From positions 1,736,001 to 1,800,000 of the forward strand of contig NZ_CP083370.1 in assembly GCF_017488845.2 (NCBI RefSeq): a DNA stretch of 64,000 nt, written 5' to 3'. Source of the stretch: Ensifer canadensis. GTDB taxonomy: Bacteria > Pseudomonadota > Alphaproteobacteria > Rhizobiales > Rhizobiaceae. The position numbers and the translations under genes are program-made. Below are positions 52,841 through 61,548 of this stretch, in pieces. The notes below the pieces were generated by a model. That model ran no database searches and had not been told where the DNA came from. It saw only the letters and a program-made list of their open reading frames with translations. Position 1 is the first letter of the stretch; each line of letters starts with the position of its first letter.

Positions 52841-54259
52841 ATGGACACGATCATCGGCTTTTTGAACACGATCTTCTGGGGCTATGTGCTCATTTATGGC
52901 CTGCTCGCCGTCGGCATCTTCTTCACCATCCGGCTTGGCTTTCCTCAGATCGTGCATTTCGGCGAGATGTTTCGTGTGTTGAGCAGCGGCGGGTCGAAGG
53001 ATGCGGCGGGCATCAGTCCGTTCCAGGCGCTGACCGTGAGCCTTGCCTCGCGCGTCGGCACCGGCAATCTCGCCGGCGTTGCCGTTGCGCTCTATCTCGG
53101 CGGACCGGGCGCCACCTTCTGGATGTGGATGGTCGCGCTCGTCGGCATGGCGACGGCCTATGCGGAAAGCGCGCTGGCCCAGCTCTACAAGGTCAAGAAC
53201 GAAAACGGCCAGTATCGCGGCGGTCCGGCCTTCTACATCGCCCGTGGCCTCAATGCGCCGTGGGCGGCAACGATCTTCTCCGTCTGCCTCATCCTTTCCT
53301 TCGGTCTCGTCTTCAATGCGGTTCAGGCCAATTCGATCGCCGATGCCGTACAGGGCGCCTTCGGCATTCCGAAGATCGTGGTCGGCATCGCCGTTGCAGC
53401 GCTCTCGGGCATCGTCATCTTCGGCGGTATCCGCCAGATTGCGCGCGTTGCCGAAATCGTCGTGCCGTTCATGGCCGTCGCCTATCTGCTGATGGCGATC
53501 TATGTGCTGATCGCCAACGCCTCGCTGGTGCCAACGGTGCTCTGGACCATCATTTCCAGCGCCTTCGGCCTGCAGGAAGCGGCAGGCGGCATCACCGGCG
53601 GGGTCGCTGCCGCCATGCTCAACGGCGTCAAGCGCGGCCTGTTCTCCAACGAAGCCGGCATGGGCTCCGCCCCGAATATCGCAGCCGTCGCCACCCCGGT
53701 TCCGCATCACCCGGCCTCGCAAGGGTTCGTACAATCGCTCGGCGTCTTCATCGACACGATCCTGATCTGCACCGCGACATCGGTGATGATCCTCTTGTCC
53801 GGCACGCTGGAGCCCGGCTCCGGCATCACCGGCACGCAACTGACCCAGGCCGCCATGAACGTCCATATCGGCTGGGCGGGCAGCTATTTCATCGCCATTG
53901 CGATCTTCTTCTTCGCCTTCACCTCGATCATCGGCAACTATTCCTACGCGGAGAACGCGCTGACCTATCTCGGCGGCGCCAACCGTCTCGGCATCACCCT
54001 CATGCGATGCGCCGTTCTCGCCATGGTCGTCTGGGGCGCCTATGAGAGCATCGCCACCGTGTTCGACGCCGCCGACGCCTCGATGGGCCTGATGGCGACG
54101 ATCAACCTGATTGCCATCCTGCTCCTGTCGGGTACCATTGCCAAGCTGACGAAGGACTATTTCGCCCAGCGCAAGCAGGGTGTCGAGCCGGTCTTCCACG
54201 CCGCCGACTACCCGGAACTGCAAGGGCAGATCGACGGCAAGATCTGGTCGCGCGATTAG
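52841..54259 (+). CDS. Sodium:alanine symporter family protein (AGCS)
   Basis: 472 residues from ATG 52841, with CGAGGACCGC upstream. About 11 membrane segments. AGCS family markers: GGSKDAAGISPFQALTVSLA, SRVGTGNLAGVAVALYLGGP, GATFWMWMVALVGMATAYAE, and GLFSNEAGMGSAPNIAA, the most conserved part. It imports alanine or glycine with sodium. It is divergent from ccoG across the FNR box, so it may respond to oxygen, or simply be a neighbour. Confidence 0.93.
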   Translation: MDTIIGFLNTIFWGYVLIYGLLAVGIFFTIRLGFPQIVHFGEMFRVLSSGGSKDAAGISPFQALTVSLASRVGTGNLAGVAVALYLGGPGATFWMWMVALVGMATAYAESALAQLYKVKNENGQYRGGPAFYIARGLNAPWAATIFSVCLILSFGLVFNAVQANSIADAVQGAFGIPKIVVGIAVAALSGIVIFGGIRQIARVAEIVVPFMAVAYLLMAIYVLIANASLVPTVLWTIISSAFGLQEAAGGITGGVAAAMLNGVKRGLFSNEAGMGSAPNIAAVATPVPHHPASQGFVQSLGVFIDTILICTATSVMILLSGTLEPGSGITGTQLTQAAMNVHIGWAGSYFIAIAIFFFAFTSIIGNYSYAENALTYLGGANRLGITLMRCAVLAMVVWGAYESIATVFDAADASMGLMATINLIAILLLSGTIAKLTKDYFAQRKQGVEPVFHAADYPELQGQIDGKIWSRD

Positions 54260-54308
54260 GGCGGCAAGAGACAGGTAACCGGAAGCGGGAGACCTCGGAG
54301 GGCAAGGC

Positions 54309-55094
54309 ATGCATGGTACCTTGCGGCCACTGACGCTTGCCAAGCGCTGCGGCATCTACCGCGAGCGCTCGGCGCCTGCCTCGCTTGCGGGCCATGTGGA
54401 GTGCCTTTGGAGCCATACCATGCCCGAGGGCCCGCCCTCGCCCATGGCTGTCGTTCCCGATGGCTGCGTCGATATCATCTGGTCGAGCCGGGGTCTGGCT
54501 GTTGCCGGCCCAGACAGGGTCGCAGCCTTTCCGGTCATCGGCCCCGGCGAGACCGTGGTCGGCCTGCGCTTTCGGGCCGGTATTGCCGCCTCCTGGCTGC
54601 GCACGCCGCTTTGCGAGCTGACCGGTACGGTCGTGCCGCTCGATGCCTTCTGGGGTGCCGCCGCCGATGAACTCCATGCGCGGATGACTGAGGCCGGTAG
54701 CGCAGCAGCGCGTGCCGCGATGCTTGCTCACGCGGTTGAGAAAAGGCTGGCGGCGGTCGCAGCCCCGCCTGCCGACATCGCCGCTTGCCTGGCTGAGTTG
54801 CGCCAGAGGCAACCGATGTCTGACAACCCGATCCGGCTGCTGGCGCAGACGACAGGAACCAGCGAGCGCACGCTGCGCCGCCGCTGCCACGAACATTTCG
54901 GCTATGGCGCCAAGACGCTCGACCGCATCCTCCGCCTGCAGCGTTTTCTCGCCACCTGCCGAAGCGACGTTGAGGCGAGCCTGAGCGCGCTTGCGCTTGA
55001 TACCGGCTACGCCGACCAAGCCCACCTGACGCGCGAGACCAGGGAGCTGACCTCGCTCTCGCCGCGCGAAATCCGGCGCCAGCTCGCGAACTGA
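54309..55094 (+). CDS. AraC family transcriptional regulator
   Basis: 261 residues. The N-terminal part (PASLAGHVECLWSHTMPEGP, AVVPDGCVDIIWSSRG, FRAGIAASWLRTPLCELTG) fits the DUF6597-type sensing domain found with AraC helices. The C-terminal ~95 residues carry the two helix-turn-helix units (GTSERTLRRRCHEHFGYGAK, ALDTGYADQAHLTRETRELT). It lies just upstream of an SRPBCC and a VOC gene on the same strand and may control them. Confidence 0.9.
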   Translation: MHGTLRPLTLAKRCGIYRERSAPASLAGHVECLWSHTMPEGPPSPMAVVPDGCVDIIWSSRGLAVAGPDRVAAFPVIGPGETVVGLRFRAGIAASWLRTPLCELTGTVVPLDAFWGAAADELHARMTEAGSAAARAAMLAHAVEKRLAAVAAPPADIAACLAELRQRQPMSDNPIRLLAQTTGTSERTLRRRCHEHFGYGAKTLDRILRLQRFLATCRSDVEASLSALALDTGYADQAHLTRETRELTSLSPREIRRQLAN

Positions 55095-55173
55095 CTGGCC
55101 GTTTCATTCAAGACGGCGACGCCCTGTGGTGCTACCCCTTGATTGCAACGGCAATGGCAAGGCGACGAAACGC

Positions 55174-55596
55174 ATGACGACACTGGCAGCGAAAATCATC
55201 CACATCTCGATCGAGCGCGACTGGCACGAGGTCTATGTTTTCATGGCCAAGCCTGAAAACATGCCGCTCTGGGCATCGGGCCTTTCGTCCGGCCTGACGC
55301 GCGACGGGGAAGAATGGGTCGCTCCGGGACCGCTCGGCAACGCGCGCGTGCGTTTTGCCCCCGACAATGCCTTCGGCGTCGTCGATCATCTGGTGACGCT
55401 GGAAAACGGCGTGAAGGTGCACAACGCCCTGCGCGTCGTGTCGAACGACGATGGCGCCGAGGTGATGTTCACGCTGCTGCGGCAGGCCGACATGAGCGAC
55501 GAGCAATTCGCCGGCGATGCCGAATGGGTGGCGAAGGATCTCGCCGCCCTTAAGTCAATCTTGGAATCAGAAAGCGACAGGACACATCATGGGTAA
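55174..55596 (+). CDS. SRPBCC (START/polyketide-cyclase-like) family protein
   Basis: 140 residues from ATG 55174. HISIERDWHEVYVFMAKPEN is the typical SRPBCC N-terminus, and FTLLRQADMSDEQFAGDAEW, then VAKDLAALKSILE, the long C-terminal helix that closes the hydrophobic pocket. Such proteins bind small hydrophobic ligands; no catalytic role can be read. The stop overlaps the start of the VOC gene by 8 bases. Confidence 0.82.
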   Translation: MTTLAAKIIHISIERDWHEVYVFMAKPENMPLWASGLSSGLTRDGEEWVAPGPLGNARVRFAPDNAFGVVDHLVTLENGVKVHNALRVVSNDDGAEVMFTLLRQADMSDEQFAGDAEWVAKDLAALKSILESESDRTHHG

Positions 55597-55942
55597 CAAG
55601 GGCAACGATCGCCGCATCGACTATGTCGAGTTCAACGTCTCCGACATCGCCGCCAGTAAGGCGTTCTATGGCGGCGCCTTCGGCTGGACCTTCACGGATT
55701 ACGGCCCCGAATATTGCGAGTTCCAGGACGGAAGATTGACCGGCGGCTTCACCACGACAGGGCCAGTCCGGGCCGGAGGGCCGCTGATCATCATCTATGC
55801 CGACAATCTGGAAGAGAGCTTGAGGAAGGTCGAGGCGGCCGGCGGAAAAATCCTGCAACCGATCTTCCCCTTCCCCGGCGGCCGGCGCTTCCACTTCGCC
55901 GATCCTGACGGCTACGAGCTGGCGGTTTGGTCGGCGCAATAA
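55589..55942 (+). CDS. VOC (glyoxalase/bleomycin resistance) family protein
   Basis: 117 residues, one VOC module of two beta-alpha-beta-beta-beta units. Visible are IDYVEFNVSDIAASKAFYGG at the start and FHFADPDGYELAVWS at the end, with the usual metal-site Glu in ..ELAVW. It is in the class of VOC proteins resembling lactoylglutathione lyase; the substrate is unknown. It overlaps the SRPBCC gene, so the two are translated together. Confidence 0.88.
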   Translation: MGNKGNDRRIDYVEFNVSDIAASKAFYGGAFGWTFTDYGPEYCEFQDGRLTGGFTTTGPVRAGGPLIIIYADNLEESLRKVEAAGGKILQPIFPFPGGRRFHFADPDGYELAVWSAQ

Positions 55943-56069
55943 CCATCCCTCGCGCCGGTTTCCGCCACCTGTGGACAACCGGCGTCTGCGCCTGCAGATT
56001 TTACCCAGACTTAATCTTTGCATCCCAAGATTGCGCGCGAAAACAAGAAGCGGCAAAGGGCGCTGGGCA

Positions 56070-56966
56070 ATGTCAGACGATCACGAGTTTCTGCGGAATT
56101 CCGTCATCATCGGCGCCCACCCCGACGACGAACTGCTGTGGTTCACCTCGATCCTGAAAAAGGTCGACGAGGTCATCATCCTTTATCGCGATATCTGGTC
56201 GGAGCCGCAGATGGGCGACGCCCGCGTTGCCGCCATCAAGGCCTATCCCCGCGGCAACGTCCGGTTCCTCGAGATGGAGGAGACCGGCTCCTTCGACTGC
56301 GCCGATTGGACGAGCCCGAAGCCTGGCCCCTACGGCATGGAGTTCGGAACCGAAGGCACGCGTCGCGAGGCCAAGCGCGTGGTGAAGAAATCGCTGTCGC
56401 AACTGATGCCCGGCAGCTTCCGCCACTCGACGCGGCCGATCGCCCAGGCCTACCGTGAAAACTACGAAACGCTCTATCGCACGCTGCAGCCGCGGTTGAA
56501 GCCCGACATGAACGTCTTCACCCACAATCCCTGGGGCGAGTACGGTCACGAGGATCATGTGCAGGTGTTTCGCGTGCTCGACCGGCTTCGCGACGAAATC
56601 GGCTTCAAGCTCTGGATGTCGAACTATTGCACCGAACGCTCGATGCCGCTGGCGATGCAGTATTTTAGCCGCAAGCCGGTCAACTACATCAGGCTGCCGG
56701 CCGATAAGGCCTTCGCCGAGGAGGTTGCCGCCGTCTATCGCGACAAGGGCTGCTGGACCTGGCGCAATGACTGGATCTGGTTCGACGACGAATGTTTCAT
56801 GGAAGCCCCACGCAGCAAACCCGAGGGCGGCGGCTTTCACCTGTTGCCGATGAACCTGTTCAATTTCGGCACCGTCGTGCGCCGACCGGTCAACGCGCCG
56901 CTGCTTTTGGGCGCCGCCCTTTCAAGCGTCATGGTCGGCGCCACCATCGCCGCTGCGCTGGAATGA
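56070..56966 (+). CDS. PIG-L family deacetylase
   Basis: 298 residues from ATG 56070. The zinc-binding motif AHPDDELLWF is at residues ~16-25, and the second metal motif is in NPWGEYGHEDHVQVFRV (H..DH). The length exceeds the ~230 of many LmbE-like proteins; the extra C-terminal part contains CWTWRNDWIWFDDECFMEAP. PIG-L enzymes remove acetyl groups from N-acetylglucosaminyl compounds. No sugar-ligase partner is adjacent, so the substrate is open. A strong terminator follows. Confidence 0.88.
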   Translation: MSDDHEFLRNSVIIGAHPDDELLWFTSILKKVDEVIILYRDIWSEPQMGDARVAAIKAYPRGNVRFLEMEETGSFDCADWTSPKPGPYGMEFGTEGTRREAKRVVKKSLSQLMPGSFRHSTRPIAQAYRENYETLYRTLQPRLKPDMNVFTHNPWGEYGHEDHVQVFRVLDRLRDEIGFKLWMSNYCTERSMPLAMQYFSRKPVNYIRLPADKAFAEEVAAVYRDKGCWTWRNDWIWFDDECFMEAPRSKPEGGGFHLLPMNLFNFGTVVRRPVNAPLLLGAALSSVMVGATIAAALE

Positions 56967-56971
56967 AGATA

Positions 56972-57002
56972 GGCCGCGTCTTTCGACGCGGCCATTTTCT
57001 TA
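56972..57002 (+). terminator. Intrinsic terminator after the PIG-L gene
   Basis: GGCCGCGTC-TTTC-GACGCGGCC forms a perfect 9-bp stem followed by ATTTTCTT. It starts 5 bases after the stop codon. Confidence 0.88.
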
Positions 57003-57020
57003 ACTTGACGATTGGTACCG

Positions 57021-57184
57021 CCCCTCATCCGCCTGCCAGCACCTTCTCCCCGCCAGCGGGGCGAAGGTAGCAAGCCGGGCCGGCACCGCACCCATCAACG
57101 CCGATGTTCGGCGAAAGCGTCGCTCCCAACGGCTCTCTCCCCGCTGGCGGGGAGAGATGTCCGGCAGGACAGTGAGGGGCAAAC
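57021..57184. repeat. Inverted pair of CCCCTCA..CTCCCCGC palindromic elements
   Basis: The left unit CCCCTCATCCGCCTGCCAGC with hairpin CCTTCTCCCCGC/GCGGGGCGAAGG (57042-57067) is repeated in reverse on the right as CTCTCCCCG-CTGG-CGGGGAGAG (57135-57156) and CCGGCAGGACAGTGAGGGGC. This type of unit is common between genes in Rhizobiales. Placed between convergent genes, it can end transcription from both sides. Confidence 0.7.
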
Positions 57185-57209
57185 CTTAGCTCGGGGCGCG
57201 AGCGTTCCC

Positions 57210-58073
57210 CTACTCGCCGCCGCCGAGCGAATGCACGAACACGGCAAGCTGCTTGACTGTGGTGTCGCCGAGGCGTGGCAGCCAGGCCGGCATGACGCCG
57301 TGCTTGGGCGCCTTCATCTGCGCGACGATTGCCTGCTCGCTTGAGCCATTGAGCCAGAGCGCATCGGCAAGATCCGGCGCGCCGAACTCGCGATTGCCCT
57401 TGGCGTCGGCGCCGTGGCACGAGGCGCAATTGGCCTCGAACAGCGCCTTGCCCGGTTCGACCAGCGCCGCATCCGAAGGCGTGCCGGTGAGGCTGACGAC
57501 ATAGGCGGCGGTCTGCTTGATCTCTTCCGGCTTGAGGATCTCGGCAAAGGACGGCATTTCGGAGACGCGCGTCTCGTCGTCGCCGGTATAGCGGATGCCG
57601 TGCGCCACCGTCTGGTAGATCTCCTCAGGTTTGCCGCCCCACAGCCAGTCGTCGTCGTTGAGGTTGGGGAAGCCGGCCGAACCGGCGGCACCCGAACCGT
57701 GGCACTGGGCGCAGTTGACCTTGAAGGCCGAGGCGCCGGCCGCAACTGCGAACTGGTGAAGCTGCGGATCGGCGATGATCTGGTCGAGTGAGCTCGCGGC
57801 GATCTTTTCCAGATTGCCGGCCTGCGCCGCCTTGGCATCGGCAAGCTCGACGCTGAGTTCCGCACGGCTGGAGTAGCCGAGCACGCCCTTGGTCGCATCG
57901 GTTAGCAGCGGCACGGCCGGATAGACGATCATGTAACCGATCGCCCAGACGATGGTGGCGTAGAAGGTATAGACCCACCAGCGCGGCATCGGGTTGTTGA
58001 GCTCGCGGATCCCGTCCCATTCGTGGCCGGTTGTCTCGACGCCGCTGATCTCGTCGACATGTTTGTCCGACAT
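57210..58073 (-). CDS. ccoP: cbb3-type cytochrome c oxidase subunit III (CcoP/FixP)
   Basis: 287 residues. One N-terminal membrane segment (~32-52, WWVYTFYATIVWAIGYMIVY) anchors a diheme periplasmic part. The heme motifs are CAQCH (~121) and CASCH (~216), with distal Met candidates in SEMPSFAEI and HGVMPAWL. It passes electrons from cytochrome c to CcoO. The N-terminal ETTGHEWDGIRELNNPMPRW is a hallmark. It is the last gene of ccoNOQP. Confidence 0.97.
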   Translation of the reverse strand: MSDKHVDEISGVETTGHEWDGIRELNNPMPRWWVYTFYATIVWAIGYMIVYPAVPLLTDATKGVLGYSSRAELSVELADAKAAQAGNLEKIAASSLDQIIADPQLHQFAVAAGASAFKVNCAQCHGSGAAGSAGFPNLNDDDWLWGGKPEEIYQTVAHGIRYTGDDETRVSEMPSFAEILKPEEIKQTAAYVVSLTGTPSDAALVEPGKALFEANCASCHGADAKGNREFGAPDLADALWLNGSSEQAIVAQMKAPKHGVMPAWLPRLGDTTVKQLAVFVHSLGGGE

Positions 58074-58076
58074 GGA

Positions 58077-58310
58077 TCAATCCTCCTTACGAGCGGAATG
58101 AGGAAAAGTGTTTTGCGGTTTTCCGCCCGCATTCCGCTCTGATTTCTGAGTCTCGATCACATCGTGATCGAAGGGGATGGCTGCGGCCCGATCGGCGGCC
58201 TTCTTGGCGCCGGGCCTAAAGATGAAGGCGACGACGCCGAGGAAGAAGAGCGTCATGGCAAGCAGCGCCCAGCTGTCGGCGAACTGGCGCATGGCCGTGT
58301 AGGTTTCCAT
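58077..58310 (-). CDS. ccoQ: cbb3-type oxidase subunit CcoQ/FixQ
   Basis: 77 residues from ATG 58310. One membrane segment (~12-32, DSWALLAMTLFFLGVVAFIF) followed by RPGAKKAADRAAAIPFD, the usual CcoQ pattern. It stabilises CcoP in the complex. It has 3 bases to the ccoP start and 14 to the end of ccoO. Confidence 0.93.
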   Translation of the reverse strand: METYTAMRQFADSWALLAMTLFFLGVVAFIFRPGAKKAADRAAAIPFDHDVIETQKSERNAGGKPQNTFPHSARKED

Positions 58311-58324
58311 GTCCGTGCCCTCCC

Positions 58325-59056
58325 TTAGCGATAGCCCGTGGTGTCGTCGTAGGTGGAGAAGTCGACCAGCGTGCCGAGCATCTGGAGATAGGCGACGAGC
58401 GCGTCCATCTCCGTCAGCTTCTGCGGATCGCCGTCGAAATCGCCGAGCTTGGCCGTGGGATAGCGCGCCTCGACACCCGACGTGTCCGCATTCGGGTCGG
58501 CCTGCGCCTTGATGTCGGCGGCGGCGTTCTCGATCATCTCGTCCGAATAGGGCACGCCGACGGCCCTGTTGGCCTTCAGCTGTCCGGCGACGTTCCTCAC
58601 GTCGAGCGGCGTCGACTTCAGGAACGCATAGCTCGGCATCACCGATTCCGGCACCACCGAGCGCGGCTCGGTCATATGCTGCACGTGCCACTCGTTCGAA
58701 TAGCGGTCGCCGACGCGGGCGAGATCCGGCCCGGTGCGCTTCGATCCCCACTGGAACGGATGGTCGTACATGGATTCTGCCGCCAGCGAGTAGTGCCCGT
58801 AGCGCTCCACCTCGTCGCGGAACGGCCGGATCATCTGGCTGTGACAGACGTAGCAGCCTTCGCGAACGTAGATGTCGCGGCCCGCGAGTTCCAGCGGCGA
58901 ATAGGGCCGCATGCCTTCGACCTTCTCGATGGTGTTTTCGAGATAGAACAGCGGCGCGATTTCAACGATGCCGCCGATCGAGACGACGAGAAGCGAGCCG
59001 ACGAGCAGCAGCGTTGCGTTGCGTTCCAGGGTGGCGTGTTTGTCGAGAATGGACAT
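58325..59056 (-). CDS. ccoO: cbb3-type cytochrome c oxidase subunit II (CcoO/FixO)
   Basis: 243 residues from ATG 59056, after GGAGGGCAGTACCC. One N-terminal membrane segment (~17-38, [20 protein letters not shown]) precedes a monoheme cytochrome c domain with [12 protein letters not shown] (~70) and the axial Met probably in [14 protein letters not shown]-type context reads [13 protein letters not shown]. The protein carries electrons from CcoP to the catalytic subunit. Confidence 0.97.
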   Translation of the reverse strand: MSILDKHATLERNATLLLVGSLLVVSIGGIVEIAPLFYLENTIEKVEGMRPYSPLELAGRDIYVREGCYVCHSQMIRPFRDEVERYGHYSLAAESMYDHPFQWGSKRTGPDLARVGDRYSNEWHVQHMTEPRSVVPESVMPSYAFLKSTPLDVRNVAGQLKANRAVGVPYSDEMIENAAADIKAQADPNADTSGVEARYPTAKLGDFDGDPQKLTEMDALVAYLQMLGTLVDFSTYDDTTGYR

Positions 59057-59069
59057 GGGTACTGCCCTC

Positions 59070-60692
59070 CTATTCCGCAGCCTTGAGCACGGGCGTCGAA
59101 CCGAAGATCGGGGCTTCGTCACGCACGCGGCCGAGGATGGTCATTGTTACGTTGAAGGCCATGAGCAGAGCGCCGGCGAGGAACAGGGCACCGCCCAGCG
59201 CACGCAGCACGTAGTAGGGCAGCATGGCCGCGACCGATTCCGCGAAGGAATAGACGAGGAAACCCTGGTCGTCGTATTCGCGCCACATCAGGCCCTGCTG
59301 GATACCGGCAACCCACATGACAGCGGCGTAGACGACGATGCCGAGCGTGGCGAACCAGAAGTGCCAGTTGACCATGCGCACGCTATAGAGCCGCTCGCGG
59401 TTCCACAGCTTCGGCGTGAGGTAGTAGATGGCGCCGAAGGTGATCAGTCCGTTCCAGCCGAGCGCACCCGAATGCACGTGGCCGATCGTCCAGTCGGTAT
59501 AGTGACTGAGCGAGTTGACCGTCTTGATCGACATCATCGGACCCTCGAAGGTCGCCATGCCGTAGAAGGCGACGGCCATGACCATCATGCGGATGATCGG
59601 GTCGGTGCGGATCTTGTCCCAGGCGCCCGAGAGCGTCATCAGGCCGTTGATCATGCCGCCCCAGGACGGCATCCACAGCATGATGGAGAAGACCATGCCG
59701 AGCGTCTGCGCCCAGTCCGGCAGAGCCGTATAGTGCAGGTGGTGCGGACCGGCCCAGATGTACATGAAGATCAGCGACCAGAAGTGAATGATCGACAGGC
59801 GGTAGGAATAGACGGGGCGGTTGGCCTGTTTCGGAATGAAGTAATACATCATGCCGAGGAAGCCGGCCGTCAGGAAGAAGCCGACGGCGTTGTGGCCGTA
59901 CCACCATTGCGTCAGCGCGTCCTGCACGCCGGCAAAGGCCGAATAGCTCTTGGAGCCCAGGAACGACACCGGAACCGCCAGGTTGTTGACGATGTGCAGC
60001 ATCGCGATGGTGACGATGAAGGCGAGATAGAACCAGTTCGCCACATAGATATGCGGCTCCTTGCGCACCAGCAGCGTGCCGAGGAACACGGCGAGATAGG
60101 CGACCCAGACGATCGTCAGCCACAGGTCGACATACCATTCCGGCTCCGCATATTCCTTCGACTGGGTGATCCCCAGCAGATAGCCGGTGGCGGCCAGGAC
60201 GATGAAGAGCTGGTAGCCCCAGAACACGAACCAGGCGAGATTGCCGCCGAACAGGCGCGCACGGCTGGTGCGCTGGACGATGTAGAACGAGGTCGCGATC
60301 AGCGCGTTGCCGCCGAAGGCGAAGATCACCGCCGAGGTGTGCAGCGGCCGCATGCGACCGAAGTTGAACCACGGCTCGATGTTGAGATCCGGAAAGCCCA
60401 GTTGGAGCGCAACCACGACGCCCACGAGGAAGCCGACGACACCCCAGAAGACGGTGGCGATGACGCCATACTTCACGACTTCGTCGAAATATTCCGACTG
60501 CGGTGCGGCCGCCTTGCCTGCTGACGCCGTGCTGAAGTCGAGGCGCCGCATCATAACGATCGTGCCGCCGAGCAGCACGAAGAACAGCACCCACATATGG
60601 GCTTCGAACTGCCGGTCCTGTGCGAATCCGGCGCCTAGAAGCGCCAGGAAAGCACCGACCCCGAGCAGGATCGTCTCGAAAGTGTATTTCAT
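59070..60692 (-). CDS. ccoN: cbb3-type cytochrome c oxidase subunit I (CcoN/FixN)
   Basis: 540 residues from ATG 60692; 19 further in-frame codons to 60749 lack the family start. Twelve or more membrane segments. Ligands of the hemes and CuB are visible: [39 protein letters not shown] (His with the nearby Tyr), [14 protein letters not shown] (adjacent His pair) and [20 protein letters not shown]. It is the catalytic subunit of a high-affinity oxidase for low-oxygen respiration. The FNR box at 60797 is 105 bases upstream. Confidence 0.97.
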   Translation of the reverse strand: MKYTFETILLGVGAFLALLGAGFAQDRQFEAHMWVLFFVLLGGTIVMMRRLDFSTASAGKAAAPQSEYFDEVVKYGVIATVFWGVVGFLVGVVVALQLGFPDLNIEPWFNFGRMRPLHTSAVIFAFGGNALIATSFYIVQRTSRARLFGGNLAWFVFWGYQLFIVLAATGYLLGITQSKEYAEPEWYVDLWLTIVWVAYLAVFLGTLLVRKEPHIYVANWFYLAFIVTIAMLHIVNNLAVPVSFLGSKSYSAFAGVQDALTQWWYGHNAVGFFLTAGFLGMMYYFIPKQANRPVYSYRLSIIHFWSLIFMYIWAGPHHLHYTALPDWAQTLGMVFSIMLWMPSWGGMINGLMTLSGAWDKIRTDPIIRMMVMAVAFYGMATFEGPMMSIKTVNSLSHYTDWTIGHVHSGALGWNGLITFGAIYYLTPKLWNRERLYSVRMVNWHFWFATLGIVVYAAVMWVAGIQQGLMWREYDDQGFLVYSFAESVAAMLPYYVLRALGGALFLAGALLMAFNVTMTILGRVRDEAPIFGSTPVLKAAE

Positions 60693-60796
60693 GGTTGGGT
60701 CCCCAACTTTATCCAGATGCAGACGCGTGCACACGCCTAAAGGCGGCATGCCCAGCGCAGCTTGCCGGAAAGTGTCAGAATCGGGGCACCCTCACC

Positions 60797-60810
60797 TTGA
60801 TTCAGATCAA
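60797..60810. promoter_or_regulatory. FNR/FixK box between ccoN and the hemerythrin gene
   Basis: TTGAT-TCAG-ATCAA is a perfect anaerobox palindrome. It lies 105 bases before ccoN and 38 before the chosen hemerythrin start, so it can serve both directions. Confidence 0.93.
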
Positions 60811-60847
60811 GGCCGGGGGCCTCCACTTGCTTCACCCTCAGGAAACA

Positions 60848-61393
60848 ATGAGGGAGCGCCATAGGAGCTGGCGTCAGAACAGCATGAAGAGAACGAATGA
60901 TAGTGGAATGATCCGGGTGTGGACGGGTTTGCGAGCGCGCCCTGCCCCGATGGGCGAACCGCGGGCCTGGCTGGCACGTGCGCATCAGGAACAGCTTGCG
61001 CTCTGCAACAGCCTGGAGGAAATCGCCGACAGCCTGCCGGCTGAAATCGACCGGCAGAAATGCGCCTATGCCGCCAAGATGCTGGAGCCGCTCATACGCG
61101 AACTGCATTCGGGCGAAGAGAGCGCGGTGTTTCGCTGGGTCGAGCAGAATTTCGGCGACGACCCGTCGATCGCGGCAACGCTCGCGCGGCTCAAATACGA
61201 ACATTGCGAAGATGAGTGCTTTGCCGAAGAGCTCACGGAGATGCTGGTGAAGCTCGGCGCTGCCGACGAGAGCGTCAATGCGGAGACAGCCGGCTACATG
61301 CTGCGCGGCTTCTTCACCAATCTGCGAAGGCACATCGGCTTCGAGCAGGAATGTCTTCGCACGCTGCTTCCAGTCGACCCGGACATCAATTGA
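60848..61393 (+). CDS. Hemerythrin-like domain protein
   Basis: 181 residues from ATG 60848, which has CAGGAAACA upstream; ATGs at 60884 and 60908 are alternatives. The His/Glu pattern of a four-helix hemerythrin-like domain is seen in RAHQEQLALCNSLEEIADSL, LIRELHSGEESAVFRWVE, LKYEHCEDECFAEELTE and LRRHIGFEQECLRTLLP. It would bind a di-iron centre and sense or scavenge oxygen or nitric oxide. It is divergent from ccoNOQP and shares its perfect FNR box, so it is likely induced by low oxygen. Confidence 0.85.
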   Translation: MRERHRSWRQNSMKRTNDSGMIRVWTGLRARPAPMGEPRAWLARAHQEQLALCNSLEEIADSLPAEIDRQKCAYAAKMLEPLIRELHSGEESAVFRWVEQNFGDDPSIAATLARLKYEHCEDECFAEELTEMLVKLGAADESVNAETAGYMLRGFFTNLRRHIGFEQECLRTLLPVDPDIN

Positions 61394-61397
61394 ACGA

Positions 61398-61424
61398 ACG
61401 GCGGCTCGAAAGGGCCGCCGTTTC
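61398..61424 (+). terminator. Intrinsic terminator after the hemerythrin gene
   Basis: ACGGCGGC-loop-GCCGCCGT followed by TTTCTG, beginning 5 bases after the stop. RIME-like copy D starts 17 bases further on. Confidence 0.8.
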
Positions 61425-61440
61425 TGTATCCGGCTCAACT

Positions 61441-61538
61441 GCATGTTTTCTTAAATCCTATTCGATTTAAGGAAACATGCAGCAATTCAAAGTGCTACAG
61501 CGACCTTTGTGCGTCCAATAAGACGCGCGGCGCTCTAG
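61441..61538 (+). repeat. RIME-like two-hairpin element, copy D (full)
   Basis: GCATGTTTTCTTAAATCCTA, then TTCGATTTAAGGAAACATGC (first hairpin, nearly perfect), AGCAATTCAAAGTG, then CTACAGCGACCTTTGTGCGT, then CCAATAAGACGCGCGGCGCTCTAG. It lies 10 bases beyond the stop of the minus-strand PAS gene. Confidence 0.88.
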
Positions 61539-61548
61539 GCGACAGGGA

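Noticed and set aside
58968..60524. 518-codon open frame on the plus strand over ccoN and ccoO
   Set aside because: Antisense shadow of the cbb3 genes; His/Asp/Glu-rich but without any domain.
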